A stretch of DNA of 64,000 nucleotides, taken from the NCBI RefSeq assembly GCF_033568475.1, contig NC_133122.1:169782130-169846129 (forward strand), written 5' to 3'. Under the pieces are notes generated by a model. The model was not told the DNA's origin. It ran no database searches and worked only from the letters and a program-made list of their open reading frames with translations. Shown here piece by piece: positions 1 to 10,229 of this stretch. The first letter of the stretch is position 1. Every line of letters begins with the position of its first letter. This stretch comes from Henckelia pumila. Its lineage: Eukaryota; Streptophyta; Magnoliopsida; Lamiales; Gesneriaceae. Both the position numbers and the translations under genes were made by a program.

Positions 1-520
1 TAGGTGCATTAGTTAATCCAAAAGGAATAGCCAACCACTCATACAAACCATACTTAGTTTTAAAAGCAATTTTCTATTCATCACCTTCCCTCATCCTAAT
101 TTCATGATAACCACTTTTAAGATCAATTTTACTAAAATATTAGAACCATGAAATTCATCTAACATATCATCTAGTCTAGGAATGATTCCAATACTTGATG
201 GTAATATTGTTAATGGCTCTACAATTCATACACATTCTCCATGAACCGTCTCTCTTAGGAACTAACAAAACAGGCACCGCACACGGAGACATCGAATCAC
301 GTACAAAACCTTTATCTAAAAGCTCACTTACCTATTGTTGTAGCTCTTTAGTCTCCTTCGGGTCGCTCCTATAAGCTGAACGATTTGGCAACGCACTTCC
401 GGGTATGAAATCAATTTGATGCTAAATTCCCTTTAAAGGTGGTAATCCTTGAGGCAACTCCTCTGGAAATAAGTCTTCAAATTCCTGCAAAAGAGAAACA
501 ACATTTGATGCTATATCACT
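1..520 (-). pseudogene. chromovirus reverse transcriptase, truncated by window edge
   Basis: N-terminal half of the RT domain. The minus strand shows FPEELPQGLPPLKGI at the start, then [50 protein letters not shown] and a final PFGLTNAP at the window edge. A stop replaces the Trp that normally follows GDE, and at least one stop precedes HQIDFIPG. The catalytic YVDD box lies beyond the edge. Confidence 0.85.
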
Positions 521-839
521 TGTGTTGAGGAGAATCTTCTTATAAAAAATCAACAGAAATGGAATGTGTACATGTAAAATCTCTCGCAACTCACTCTTTT
601 GGGCCATTTATTTTTTTTTGTCCGCCTCTTTTCTTTCAATCTTTTTTTCTTCTTTTTTTCTCTCATTTTTTTTTCTAAGGTCATCTCACTTTTTTTATCA
701 CTCTTTTTTTTCGGCCTCTTCTCTCTTTTTATTTTTCAAATTATCCTCCAACACTTGCTTTGGAGTCATAGGCAACAATACAATAGGCTTCTTTTTTAAA
801 GTAAAGGAGTAACGATTTTTAAACCCATAATGTACCATT

Positions 840-1137
840 TTATAATAAAATTACCACGGCCTACCCAACAAGATATGGCAGGCTTGCATAGGCACTACAT
901 CACACAACACCTCATCTTCATACTTACCAATAGAAAACGGTACACCATCACTTGCTTGGTCACTCTCACCTCCGAACTGTCATTAAACCATTGCAATTTA
1001 TATGATTGTGGATGCTTTAAAGTAGGCAAACCCAACTTTTCAACAAGCTCATAACTCTCAACGTTAGTGCAACTCTCACCATCAATAATAACACTACACA
1101 CTTTTTTATTCACAAAGCATCTAGTATGGAACAAATT
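840..1137 (-). pseudogene. chromovirus aspartic protease fragment
   Basis: Retropepsin that would cut the Gag-Pol polyprotein. The minus-strand block reads HTRCFVNKKVCSVIIDGESC then TNVESYELVEKLGLPTLKHP. Plant chromovirus proteases carry IDGGSCTNV here; this copy has Glu in place of the second Gly. The frame is open only over about 80 codons. A T-rich stretch between the protease and RT blocks (about 600-760) would be a lysine-rich linker on the coding strand. Confidence 0.75.
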
Positions 1138-1259
1138 TTCTCTTTGATTTTCTTCCCCCTCCTTTTGTTACACATTCAAAATTCTCCTCGTCACCAACAA
1201 TTCACCCACAACCGCATCACATCCCTCATCATCGAGATCCTCCAATGCAGGCATATCAT

Positions 1260-2284
1260 CATAATTTTTTAATTTGGGCATTGGCTAGCAATATGACCAA
1301 CACCTTGACATCTAAAGCATTTAATATCTCTAGAACAATTAATAAAAGTTTCAGATTTACCTTGCACTCCTTGCTTTGGTGTCTCTTGCTTGGTGTCAAT
1401 TATTGGTTTGGACACCGGCTTGACATCTTCTCGTTTGGCAACGTTTGGATGCCAAGGATTAGAATAACCTCCAGTAGAATTATTTCGTCACATGCCTCTC
1501 CTCTTGAGTTTTTGTTCCACTTTCATGGCCAATTGCACCATCTCCTCAAGATCCACACAATGTCGAAGTTCCACTTGGTCTTGAATCTCCCTATTCAAAC
1601 CACATAGGAATCGAGCCATGGTTGCCTCACTATCCTCCTCGATGTTAGCTCGAATCACAGTAACCTCCAACTCCTTGGAGTAGTCCTCTACACTCCTCGA
1701 ACCTTGCTTCAAATTCTCCAATCGCCTAAACATATCACGATAATAGTAATTAGGCACAAATATTTTTTTCATGATTTGCTTCATCTCATCCCACGTCTCA
1801 ATAGGCCTCTCTCGATTCCTCCTCCTAGAGATAACAAGTCGATCCCACCAAATAAGAGTGTAATCCACAAACTCAACTACCGCCAATTTTATTTTTTTTT
1901 CAAATCATTGTAATTGTGGCAATCAAATACAGATTCCACCCTCATCTCCCACTCCAAATAAGCCTTCGGATCAGATTTTCCATGAAATGAAGAAATCTTC
2001 ATCTTAATTCCACTAATATTTCCATCTTCTCTACCCCCATCAACACCTCTCTATCCCCATCAACATATCTCCCTCGCACCGCTTCTCTTCTATTTCATCC
2101 ACCCTCTTGATCTCGCCTATTTCTACCCGAATTTTCACCCAAACTCTCATCTTCCTCACCCCCAATAACTTCAAGTTTACTTATTCTTTCATGCACTGTC
2201 TCCAACTTGGCCCTCATCACTTCCCTCATCATTTTAGACAAATCTTCTATTTGATTTTGGGAAAATTTTGACTATTAGAAATCA
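1260..2284 (-). pseudogene. chromovirus gag with CCHC zinc knuckle
   Basis: Gag, the nucleocapsid precursor that packages element RNA. Translation can begin at the ATG complementary to 2282-2284, but the frame breaks soon after. The best block, 1488-1886, holds the retrotransposon gag domain: a Trp-Trp-Asp motif followed by NRERPIETWDEMK, FVPNYYYRDMF and DSEATMARFLCGLNREI. Downstream at about 1265-1325 the minus strand encodes CFRCQGVGHIASQC, a complete CX2CX4HX4C knuckle. There are at least two frame changes, and no intact gag ORF. Confidence 0.8.
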
Positions 2285-2579
2285 TCGTACCTTCAAGAAA
2301 ATTGTTAGTAATAAAAATTCCTCACACAAATTCTCACAAGTCACTCCAAAATAATTCACTCAACCACTCTTTTTATTTTCACTCAAAATTTATGTAGAAG
2401 GCTATTTGATTTGTGTAGAAATGTATCAAACTCACAAGTTCAAAACTTGTAGACACTTGAAGATTGACAAAAAACAAGAAGAAGAGATTTTAGACAATTT
2501 GAATTTTGACTTGCACCCAAGGATGAACAAGGACAAGGAAATTGACCACAAGTTATTTTTCTTCTTCTATATTTTTTTT
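2285..2579 (-). other. chromovirus untranslated leader, gag-proximal part
   Basis: No ORF. It lies between the gag start and an 8-T run (2572-2579) that abuts the left terminal inverted repeat of the large insert. Read on the minus strand it continues the leader resuming at 10391-10605. The two pieces would be contiguous without the insert. Confidence 0.6.
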
Positions 2580-2745
2580 GGGACAATTCCTAAATATATC
2601 CCTGTATCTTTTTCATTTTCCGTATTATATCCCTTTTACTTTTCATGTTCCAAATATATCCCTGATTCATTAAATAGTTTCTTGAATTTTTCCTTAAAAC
2701 TAAATAATGTCCATTCTACCCTTTATTTCCCTATTTAAAATTTAA
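2580..2745 (+). repeat. left imperfect terminal inverted repeat
   Basis: An AT-rich repeat with recurrent ATATCCC or ATATATCCC words. It matches the reverse complement of 10230-10390 imperfectly but in order along its whole length. The outer edge abuts a run of eight T. The inner edge is approximate. Confidence 0.5.
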
Positions 2746-2990
2746 AGGCTTTATCCCATCATGCTTCCGTCAGTAAATTAAAGCAGAATACCTCTTTGAC
2801 CACACTGTTTTCGGGTTATGTCCACCGGGTTTTACAGGTTGTTCCTCATAACCAAACTACGCGATCGCAACTGATGGTTCCTGACACAGACTCCTTCAGC
2901 AGCAGCTAGCACAGCCCTATTTCGTTTCCTACCTTAGGGCGTATATTAAAAGCTTAATTTTTTAAATAAAATAACATGATAGAGAAGAGC
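2746..2990 (-). other. insert sequence between left TIR and viral poly(A) signal
   Basis: No ORF. On the minus strand it follows the viral poly(A) signal, so it may be the end of the viral leader (downstream of the terminal redundancy) or sequence of the TIR element. The boundary between virus and TIR element cannot be fixed by eye. Confidence 0.35.
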
Positions 2991-2998
2991 TTCGGAAA

Positions 2999-3004
2999 TT
3001 TATT
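2999..3004 (-). terminator. viral poly(A) signal AATAAA
   Basis: AATAAA on the minus strand about 170 nt after the predicted transcription start. In CaMV the corresponding spacing is about 180 nt and creates the terminal redundancy of the 35S RNA. Promoter and signal in this order and distance support the viral assignment. Confidence 0.6.
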
Positions 3005-3197
3005 CAGAAAACATATTATTACATAAATCAACCTCCTTTGAAGAGGAGGAGATAACTTGTTTAGCTACTCATAGTAGCCTTGTTCTTGAAATACATAAAA
3101 GTAAAACTTAATACAATAGAAAGAGAAATATTACAATGTTTTATTTGTAAGAAAACTGAAGGAAATGATCGATGTCTTCAGCTTCCTTAAAATATTG

Positions 3198-3205
3198 TAT
3201 TTATA
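3198..3205 (-). promoter_or_regulatory. pararetrovirus pregenomic RNA promoter TATA box
   Basis: The minus strand reads GGCTATAAATACAAT, a TATA box between the last ORF and the poly(A) signal, where the 35S-type promoter lies in caulimoviruses. Transcription would start near 3170. Confidence 0.65.
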
Positions 3206-3293
3206 GCCGAAGTTCCACTCGTTTCACCGAGAAACTTCAGGGAATCTTACAGCTGTCTTGAATTCTTTATGCCATTATTGATGGCATATTTTG

Positions 3294-4722
3294 CTAGTGG
3301 GAGTCACATGCCCGATGGCATCTTTTACTAGTGGAGGAGTCACATGCTTGACTTTTTCTTTTGGATTTATTCTCCTCACATGCCTTCTTTATTGTTGTCA
3401 AGGCATATTTTGCTTTTGCAGTGGGCCCCAGGGAAAATGCGGATTTGGTGGTCCCTGTCCACCTTTGCTTCTCTCGGAAAAATCTTTTCGATCCGTTCGG
3501 GGTTTGAAGATTTTTCCGAATTCTAGCTCCTTCTGGTTTGGACATTCTGGGCAGATATTCTCTGACCATCTTCCGATATGAGCCATGTTACAAAATTTTC
3601 GGCGAGTTTCTTTACTCCCCGGCAGCTTGTTCCAAAAAAAGTTTCTCTTCTTTTCGAAGAGTTCTTCCGAAAAGCCGTAGTTTTTCCTGTCATTGTGTTT
3701 AACAGGAATGATCCGTTCACAGAATTTTGATAAAATTTGAACGAAAACTTGACCTTATCCATCTCGGTGAGACAAACCCAAATACCCCATGCCCTTCTGG
3801 TTGAAATTTCATTTTCTCCAAAGGTGTACACCAATGGTATTTCTTCAGATATAGGATCCTTGATAAATCTTTGATTATTCATGTCAGGTCTCCTTAGCTT
3901 GATGAAATGAAAGGGATCGTGTGATCTTTTCCCTGTTGGTTCTGGAGCAGCACTAAAGAAGTATAACTCGAGCACATCTCCTCTGGACAAATGATCATTA
4001 TTTGCCCATGTTCTTGGACTGCTTCCTGAATCCATTTTGGTAGTTGTGATATTTCTGGAAGCCTGGTGAAGTTGTATAAACTGAGGCTAGAGCCCCAAAT
4101 TCATATCATAGCTTTACATCCTTAGGATTGACATTGTTTTTTAGCCAAACCCTTGGATATATTCCTGCAACATCAACCCTGTAAGTGATCGGGTTGATTT
4201 CACTTCTTGTACTTAATTTCTCTCATCTTTGTTGATAAACCTGAAATGGAGAAATTACAGCTGGGTTAGTATCAATCTTTGATTTGCCCTTATCAGTGTG
4301 GGGCTAAGATTGATCTCTTCCTCTTTTACCCCAGAGGCGGAGGGTTGACTTGATGAGTTATCCTCATCAATTGTTGCTTTATCTAGATCATCAAAAGCTG
4401 ATGATAGATTAGCGCTTGTTTCTTGAGTATTAGAATCCACAACATATTGTTTTACAACCGGTGGCTGTATTTCTTGTTTTTGAGAAACCAGTGGTTTTTC
4501 TATGGCACGCATAATTGGCCCTTGAATAGCAGCTCATAGTTGAGTTTGAGCTTGCATACGTCCTGTGATTCTATTGGATACTTTGATCCGGTCAGCTTGT
4601 TGTAACCTGCCCGCCATATCGGCACTTATGACAAGCTGGTTGAACTCAGTTTGAAGCAACCCAAGGTGTTCCCTGAGATGCCTCTGCATTTTCATGATGG
4701 AATCTACATCACTGCCTTCCAT
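3294..4722 (-). pseudogene. last viral ORF, candidate transactivator (TAV position)
   Basis: Starts MEGSDVDSIMKMQRHL inside the end of pol. There is an in-frame TGA at about 4528, then a second open block to 4255 rich in Ser, Asp and Glu. The region 4040-4250 is scrambled by stops. A third block (3523-4035) has WGIWVCLTEMDKVKFSF, and a fourth overlapping frame runs to 3294 with a very basic C terminus. Position (after pol, before the promoter) matches the translational transactivator of caulimoviruses. I see no motif that proves it. Confidence 0.5.
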
Positions 4723-6710
4723 CTCTTGTTAAGAAATCTGCAAGAATATTTTCATGAGATTTAATAATAACAATATCAAAAATATAATTTTGACATAAAG
4801 CTTGCCATCTTAATAACCTAGCCTTCTCAGGTTTAGATTCAATCTTATTCCTTAGGAAAGCTTTTACCTGAGTGTTATCAACCTTCAAAGTGAATTTTTT
4901 AGCAAGTAAAAATAATGGCCATTTTTTGAAAGCCCTTTTAACTGCATAAAATTCATTTTCGTTGATATGTCATCTGATAGCCTCAGATTCTGAAAAAAAG
5001 ACCGCTACAGTATCTGCATGGTATTTCTCCATCCAGAGTGATCTTATTAAGAACTGCTGCCCACCATTCGTCACTGACGTCTGTAAATAACACCAGATCA
5101 TCTTCATCCACGGGTATAGCCATTTTTGGGAGATTCTTACATATCTCCTTTAATTGGTTCACCCCTTTAGTATGTTCATCGGTCCATATAAACCTTGCAT
5201 CCTTTTTTAACAAAGGACTAAACACATTTCTATACATTGCCAGATTGTTTATGAACATCCCTGCAAAATTAACTACTCCTATAAAACTTTGGAGTTGTTT
5301 TACATCTTTGAGCTTATCTGGAAAATTCTTTACCTTTTCCACAATATGAGGTTGTAGAACTATTCCAGTTTCATCAATCTCAATTCCAAGGAATTCAATT
5401 TTCCTTGTTGCTGTGACTTTTTCAGATAAAACCAGTCCTTCTTGTGTACAAATTTTAGAAAAAATCTCTAAATGTTTAATATGTTCATCTATGTTTTTTG
5501 ATGCTATAAGAATATCATCAATATAAACAAACATGAAGTTGAAATAATCTTTAAAAAGATTATCCATCTTTCTTTGAAATATTTGGGGTGCATTAGCCAA
5601 TCTCATAGGCATAACTTCCCAGATATAATGTCCTTGTGGTGTAGAGAAGGCTGTGAATTTCTTACTGCCTTCTTCCATTCAAATCTGGTAAAATCCAGAC
5701 TTACAATCAAATTTTGAGAACACTCTAGCATTTCGTACACAGCTAATTAGATGTTCTCTACTGGGTATAAAGTACCCATCAAACTCCAGGATTTTATTAA
5801 TACCTTGGTAGTTAATAACTAACCTGGGTTTTCCTCTTTTTATTTCACCATGATTTCTGACCAGAAAACCTGGGCTGCTATATGGTGAAACTTCTTCTTT
5901 GATTAGACCAAGGTCCAAATGTTCCTTGATAATCATTCTCATATCCCTTTGATCTGTTATGTTCATTGGGATAGGCTTATATCTGACGAATTCATACTCT
6001 TTTCCTTCCTTTAGAGTAAGACTGGCTTTGAGTTGATTTCTATCCCACCATGCCAAAGGATGCTCGTTGTAACTTTCTTTGAGCCTCTTTTTGACATATT
6101 CAAGGGATACTTTATTTTCTAACTCTATATCTCTGTGATTTAGAGTTACTTTGAGAAGCTCCATATCCTCTGTTTGGAGTTTTTGTTCTATTGTTATTTT
6201 CAACATGGTTTCTCCAAACCTTCTTGGATCTTTCATTTTTGGGTGAAAAAGTTGTCCTTTATCACCACGCCGGCTGCAAAATATTATCGGTATTTGTCTC
6301 GTTGAATGATAATTTTATGATCACAAATTGTAGTGAACATAAGTCTTCTTGACTCATTGTTTTGTGTGTACTTCTTAAACATTTGTAAGAAGTTTATTTC
6401 CTAACAGGATATCAGCTCCTGTATCATGGAAATAGATTGGTGGTGTCTTTACCTTGTACCAAGGTGTTTGACCTGCTCCTCCTATAAGGATCTCTGCTTG
6501 TTTTATTCCTTTGCAAAGAATTAAAATTCTTCGAGAGAAATCTCGTCCAGCAATTTTTGGCAATTCTTCTTCACATTCTTCAGGGAAGACTCCTCTTTTT
6601 GCTGTACAAATTCCTGCTCCCGAGTCAATATAAGCTGCAAAATATTCAGCCTTATATTGTTCATACAACATCCCTATTGAAATGTATATGGAGAAAGGAC
6701 TTGTTGTCAT
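4709..6710 (-). pseudogene. pararetrovirus protease-reverse transcriptase-RNase H
   Basis: Replicates the genome through an RNA intermediate. The protease near the N terminus has AAYIDSGAGICTAK (active-site DSGA) and DTGADILLGN. Frame breaks: a TAA at 6375-6377 with a +1 shift, a stop near 6290, TGA at 5679-5681 within the RT (after SGFYQI), and another shift near 5010. The RT shows ITDQRDMRMIIKEHL, GKPRLVINYQGINK and the catalytic FVYIDDILIAS. RNase H has LFTDVSDEWWAAVL, NEFYAVKRAF, VDNTQVKAF and NILADFLTR. It ends at TGA 4709-4711, overlapping the next ATG. No integrase domain, as expected for Caulimoviridae. Confidence 0.85.
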
Positions 6711-6973
6711 TTTTTAAAGGGATTACTAAATGGCCCCGCCATTTTTAACAGACTGTGTTGTAACTCAGTAATCCGATTAAGACTATTTACCTTTAGTTTT
6801 CCTAAGGCCTCAGAAGATAGAGTATGGTTACTCATTTCCACTTCTTCAATGCGTTCTAGTAAATCATGTTCATGACTTACTAATTTCAACAATTGCTTCT
6901 TCCTTTGTTTGTAAACAGAGTTTTCGAATCTGATTAAGGGATTGTTCCTTATCCAATTCTCTTGGTTTTCCAT
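6707..6973 (-). CDS. viral 88-aa ORF between movement protein and pol, intact
   Basis: Starts MENQENWIRNNPLIRFENS and is rich in Leu, Glu and Lys, with a probable coiled coil (HEHDLLERIEEVEMSNHTL). It begins about 10 nt after the movement-protein stop, and its TGA overlaps the pol ATG (ATGA). A small ORF at this place before pol is known from cavemovirus-type genomes. Its function is unknown to me. It is one of only two unbroken viral ORFs here. Confidence 0.55.
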   Translation of the reverse strand: MENQENWIRNNPLIRFENSVYKQRKKQLLKLVSHEHDLLERIEEVEMSNHTLSSEALGKLKVNSLNRITELQHSLLKMAGPFSNPFKK

Positions 6974-6985
6974 CTCGTAGAATTA

Positions 6986-8296
6986 TTATTGAATCCTCCA
7001 AGTCTTTTTTTTTGCCATAAACTCTATTCCTTTTTCAAGGCATTTCCATGGTTTATGGTCCTCCAGAAACTCTAGGCCAAGAATGAGCTGATCCACTTCT
7101 TTTCCTGGAATTTCACATATTTGAACTTCCAATTCTCCAATATTTATTAATCCTTGGTAAGTTCCTGTTACCTGCTGCTCTAAATAGTAAATCGAGTTAC
7201 AAGGAAATTGGTTCCTGTTACTTGTAATTTCGAATACTATTTTGACTTCTTGCCATCCTTCTGGAGATCTAGGTTTTCCTATTATTGAAAACTCCTTTTC
7301 TTTTGGTGGAATTTCCTGAATAGGAGATATTTCCCACCTTCGACTTGTCATTCGGTCACCTTGGAAAGATAACCTTTGGGGTTCTATTTTTAGATCTCTG
7401 TATAGAACCGGTTTATCTTGTATTTGAATGTATGTTTCCTGAATTAAAGGAAACTCGATTCTTTCCGGGTATATTGCTTGAGCAACTTTTCCAAAGATTT
7501 CTGGAATTTCAATAAACTCATTTCTAATAAATAATTCAGAATGGTGCGTATTAGAAAGAGCATATGAAATTTGATAAGTAATAGAATATGGTCTATTACC
7601 TTCCTTCATTAATCTTTTTTCCTTGAAGTTTTGATGCAACGTCAAGGCTCGACTAAAGACTCTGTCAGCTAAATTGTAGGCTATTCTTGGATAAATAACT
7701 CCTACAATTTTTCGTGCACATAGATTTCCTGAGATCGTACCCAGAACAACATCTTGGATATTCCCCATTCTTTTATCACATACTACGATATCTATGGGTG
7801 AATCTATTCCTTCTTTAAAAGTTGCCTTGATCATTATTTGGATTGCTCCAATATGAATCCAAGACATCGTTCTTGCTATCTCACTTTTCAGCTTTTGCAA
7901 TTCCTCTCTTACTTCTTCAAAAGGAATTAACTGCATCTCTATTTTATTACTTGTTAACTCCATCGGGATTGCCATTTCCCTTCTGGATACTTTGTAAATC
8001 AAATGATATCTTCTTTGTCTTAGCCCTAGGTTGCCTAAGAACCTCTCTACTTGTCCTGCCAAAAATCCTTGTTACTTCTGTAATGTTGGATTTTCTCTCA
8101 TAATCCTTTGGACCATATTATGAGATATCGTGGTTTGACTAAAAAATCCAGCCAAACTCTCATGTGTTTCGTGTCGAAACACTTCTTCTTTATTCTGATT
8201 CTGATTCTGATTCTGATTCTGATTCATCTTCAGATTCATCTTGGCTAAACAATATCTCTTCTTCGTATATACTTTCATCTGAGGGGATATCTTCAA
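6986..8296 (-). pseudogene. pararetrovirus cell-to-cell movement protein
   Basis: 30K-superfamily movement protein that would enlarge plasmodesmata. The open frame begins by 8296, overlaps the capsid by about 100 nt in the next frame, has one in-frame TAA at 8072-8074, and then is open for 358 codons. Recognisable blocks are ARTMSWIHIGAIQIMIKATF, SPIDIVVCDKRM and CARKIVGVIYPRIAYNLADR, matching the caulimovirus movement domain. The C-terminal third includes LILGLEFLEDHKPW. It may be a separate ORF or joined to the capsid by +1 frameshifting; the sequence does not decide. Confidence 0.8.
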
Positions 8297-9602
8297 ACTG
8301 ATATACTTTGACTAGATCTTGAAAGAATACCGCATCATCCATATCTGGTGTTGCTTCAAAGAGTTTAACTCCCTTTTTCTCATTTTCTGGATAGTTTGTA
8401 GATATATGTCCTCTTGCTCCACATGTCCAGCAGTTGCAATCCTTGAAACTTTCACTTGCTCTCGTATGAGTTCTTCTGAAAGTTCTTCTAGATGGTGTTC
8501 TTCCCCTGCCTTTTTATGAGTTTGTTGCTGGGGATGTTCTTGTAGGTCCACTTCTTCTACCTGATCTATAAGATCTGGCCTTTTGTTTGGACCAAAATGT
8601 TCTTGGTTTCCAAGAACTTTTCATTCTTTTATTGTAGGGATTATTTCTGAATTTCTTCCTTTTAAATCCCTGTGATTTATTCCCTATAACCGTAGGGAGA
8701 TAATTTTCTCTACAACATAGAGGAGTATGCTTGTTAATACCCCTTATTTTTTTGTAGTTCTTCTGTAATGCTGCCATATGACACCATTCCGCCAATTTTC
8801 CTTTCAAAAAAGAGGCGCGTCTTGCCAAAGTATCAAGATTACCTGAAACGTATTCTTTTATCAGCATTTCTCTCCAGGGGCTTGGCATTTTTGCGAAAAA
8901 TAGCTGAATGGCTACATTTTCTTCAACTCCCGAATTCCATATGTATTTGTTGAATAACATAATATATTCATCAAATAAACAGATATCATGTAACTCGAGG
9001 CTATACAGAGCTTGAGTATATCTTCTCTTTTTCTCTGTATCTTGATTATTGAAATAGTCTACTCCTATGAATTGTGCTTTAAAAAGGGTGGTCATTCTTC
9101 CTCCAATCTCGCTAAGTGATTCTCCTGCTAAGATTGATTCCTTGGTTTCTTGCATGGTTATTTCCCAAGCTATCTTGACAGATCCCATTAGACGCATTTC
9201 CATAAGTTTGATAAATCCTTTTTTATTGAGATCTAAAGTTCCTGCTGCTATTCTCATGGCTGATGTCCAATCATCTATGAGATCTTCTCTGTTTTTAAAG
9301 TCCAGAACATCCAGGTTTAACATAACCCCATAAGGATGTATCGGGTCTAAAACGGTTTTTCCATAAGGAGTTTGATGTATTGGTATATTACTCCTTCTTG
9401 ATTTGGTTCCTACTGGATGTGAATTTTCTCCAACATGGAACTCACTATGTGGTTCTTCTGTTTTAACCACATATCTCGAGGGATTCCCTATGGGTTGTTC
9501 ACCCTCAAGAGAATTCATTTTTAGATCTGCTACTTTAAGATTCGAAAAAGAATCCGCAAGATCTTGTAGATCCTCGAGATTTAATCTTTCTAAAGAAGTC
9601 AT
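8190..9602 (-). pseudogene. pararetrovirus capsid protein with CCHC-like knuckle
   Basis: Forms the virion and binds nucleic acid. The start MTSLERLNLEDLQDLADSF overlaps the upstream stop (TGATG). The central region around residues 95-270 matches a caulimovirus capsid core (for example WTSAMRIAAGTLDLN and ELHDICLFDEY). A Lys/Arg-rich tract precedes an in-frame TAA at 8514-8516; the same frame then continues to the knuckle CWTCGARGHISTNY, in which the final Cys is Tyr. The C terminus is acidic with Ser-Glu repeats encoded by a hexamer microsatellite, ending at TAA 8190-8192. About 470 codons, close to CaMV capsid size. Confidence 0.75.
8193..8226 (-). repeat. GAATCA hexanucleotide microsatellite in viral capsid/movement overlap
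   Basis: Tandem GATTCT on the plus strand, encoding Ser-Glu repeats in the capsid frame and Gln-Asn repeats in the movement-protein frame. Both frames stay open through it because the unit is a multiple of three. Confidence 0.8.
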
Positions 9603-9972
9603 CAGATAGTGTTTTTCTCTGATACTGTCTTTATAAGATTAATCATCAATTCATCATCAGTTAAAGGTTTTTGAACCATTTTGGTTTTACCTTTCTGATG
9701 TAACAGAGGTTAGGTACCAAACGAGAGTGGTAACCTTCCTCCTGTATTTCCCTTTCTAGAACCAGAAGTATGTTCTAGATTTATAATTTTAGTTTGAAGA
9801 TCCTTTAGAGTTACAAGAATTTCTTCTTTTTTTTAAGGATTTCTCCAATCTGCCGAGGTATTTCATACAGCTGATTACTGTAATATTGTACCGTCTTTTG
9901 AATTTCTCTAAGATCTCCGGAGAGTTTAGCGGAATCTGGTGTGATCTCTAGAAATTGAGAATTAGAAATCAT
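9602..9972 (-). pseudogene. viral ORF 2, coiled-coil-like, one frameshift
   Basis: Starts MISNSQFLEITPDS and runs through SGDLREIQKTVQYYSNQ into a Lys/Glu-rich heptad-like segment. The frame is lost at an eight-A run (around 9830-9840) and resumes one frame over, with a further stop near 9708, to end at a TGATG overlap with the capsid start. The size (about 120 codons) and coiled-coil character resemble virion-associated or P3-like small proteins of caulimoviruses, but this is only an inference from position and composition. Confidence 0.45.
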
Positions 9973-10114
9973 ATTTCTTAATCTCTTCAGAGAGTATAAA
10001 AGACCTAAGTCTCTTTAAGTTCTGTTGTAAAGAACCTATTTTAAATAGATTCACTTGTTTATGGAATTTTATATAAATGAAATCCTTCTGGTTCAAAATC
10101 TCGTTTGAATCCAT
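9962..10114 (-). CDS. viral small ORF 1, 50 aa, intact
   Basis: The first ORF after the primer site, starting MDSNEILNQKDF and ending KKYDF. It is lysine-rich, with no recognisable domain. Its last 11 nt overlap the ATG of the next ORF, the tight packing typical of caulimovirus polycistronic RNA. I do not recognise a function. It could be a minor accessory ORF or an element of the leader. Confidence 0.45.
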   Translation of the reverse strand: MDSNEILNQKDFIYIKFHKQVNLFKIGSLQQNLKRLRSFILSEEIKKYDF

Positions 10115-10189
10115 GGTTTGTTGAAAATCTCTTCCTCAACAAAGAAAAGTATGATTTAATGAATAATATAAAGTCTGAATAAAATTACC

Positions 10190-10204
10190 TAGGCTCTGAT
10201 ACCA
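10190..10204 (-). promoter_or_regulatory. pararetrovirus tRNA-Met primer binding site
   Basis: The minus strand reads TGGTATCAGAGCC followed by TAGG, complementary to the 3' end of plant initiator tRNA-Met. In Caulimoviridae this site primes minus-strand DNA synthesis and marks position 1 of the genome. The first viral ORF starts about 75 nt downstream. Confidence 0.8.
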
Positions 10205-10229
10205 TTTTTTGAGCCCAGAGGAAATATTA

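Larger units (their letters stand above)
1..2284 (-). mobile_element. Ty3/gypsy chromovirus internal region, gag to RT, decayed
   Basis: Read on the minus strand this is the 5' two thirds of a gag-pol element: gag, CCHC knuckle, aspartic protease and reverse transcriptase in chromovirus order, running off the left edge before RNase H and integrase. The RT portion contains IDLKSGYHEIRMREGDE and TKYGLYEWL followed by PFGLTNAP, typical of plant Reina/CRM-type chromoviruses; the exact clade is inferred. Stops and frame changes are frequent, so it is a non-functional copy. Its leader and LTR lie at 2285-2579 and 10391-11280, separated by the 7.8 kb insert. Confidence 0.85.
2990..10204 (-). mobile_element. 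endogenous caulimovirus-like pararetrovirus, near full length
   Basis: On the minus strand, in order: a tRNA-Met primer site, two short ORFs, capsid with zinc knuckle, 30K-type movement protein, an 88-aa ORF, protease-RT-RNase H, a last ORF, a TATA promoter and a poly(A) signal. About 7.2 kb equals one Caulimoviridae genome, linearised near the primer site. There is no integrase and no LTR. Capsid precedes movement protein, unlike CaMV; from family knowledge this is expected of Cavemovirus/Solendovirus-type genomes. Stops and frameshifts in at least four ORFs show an old, inactive copy. Confidence 0.85.

Noticed and set aside
564..812. Phe/Ser-rich ORFs on the plus strand at the left edge
   Set aside because: They are the complement of a lysine-rich linker in the minus-strand chromovirus pol.
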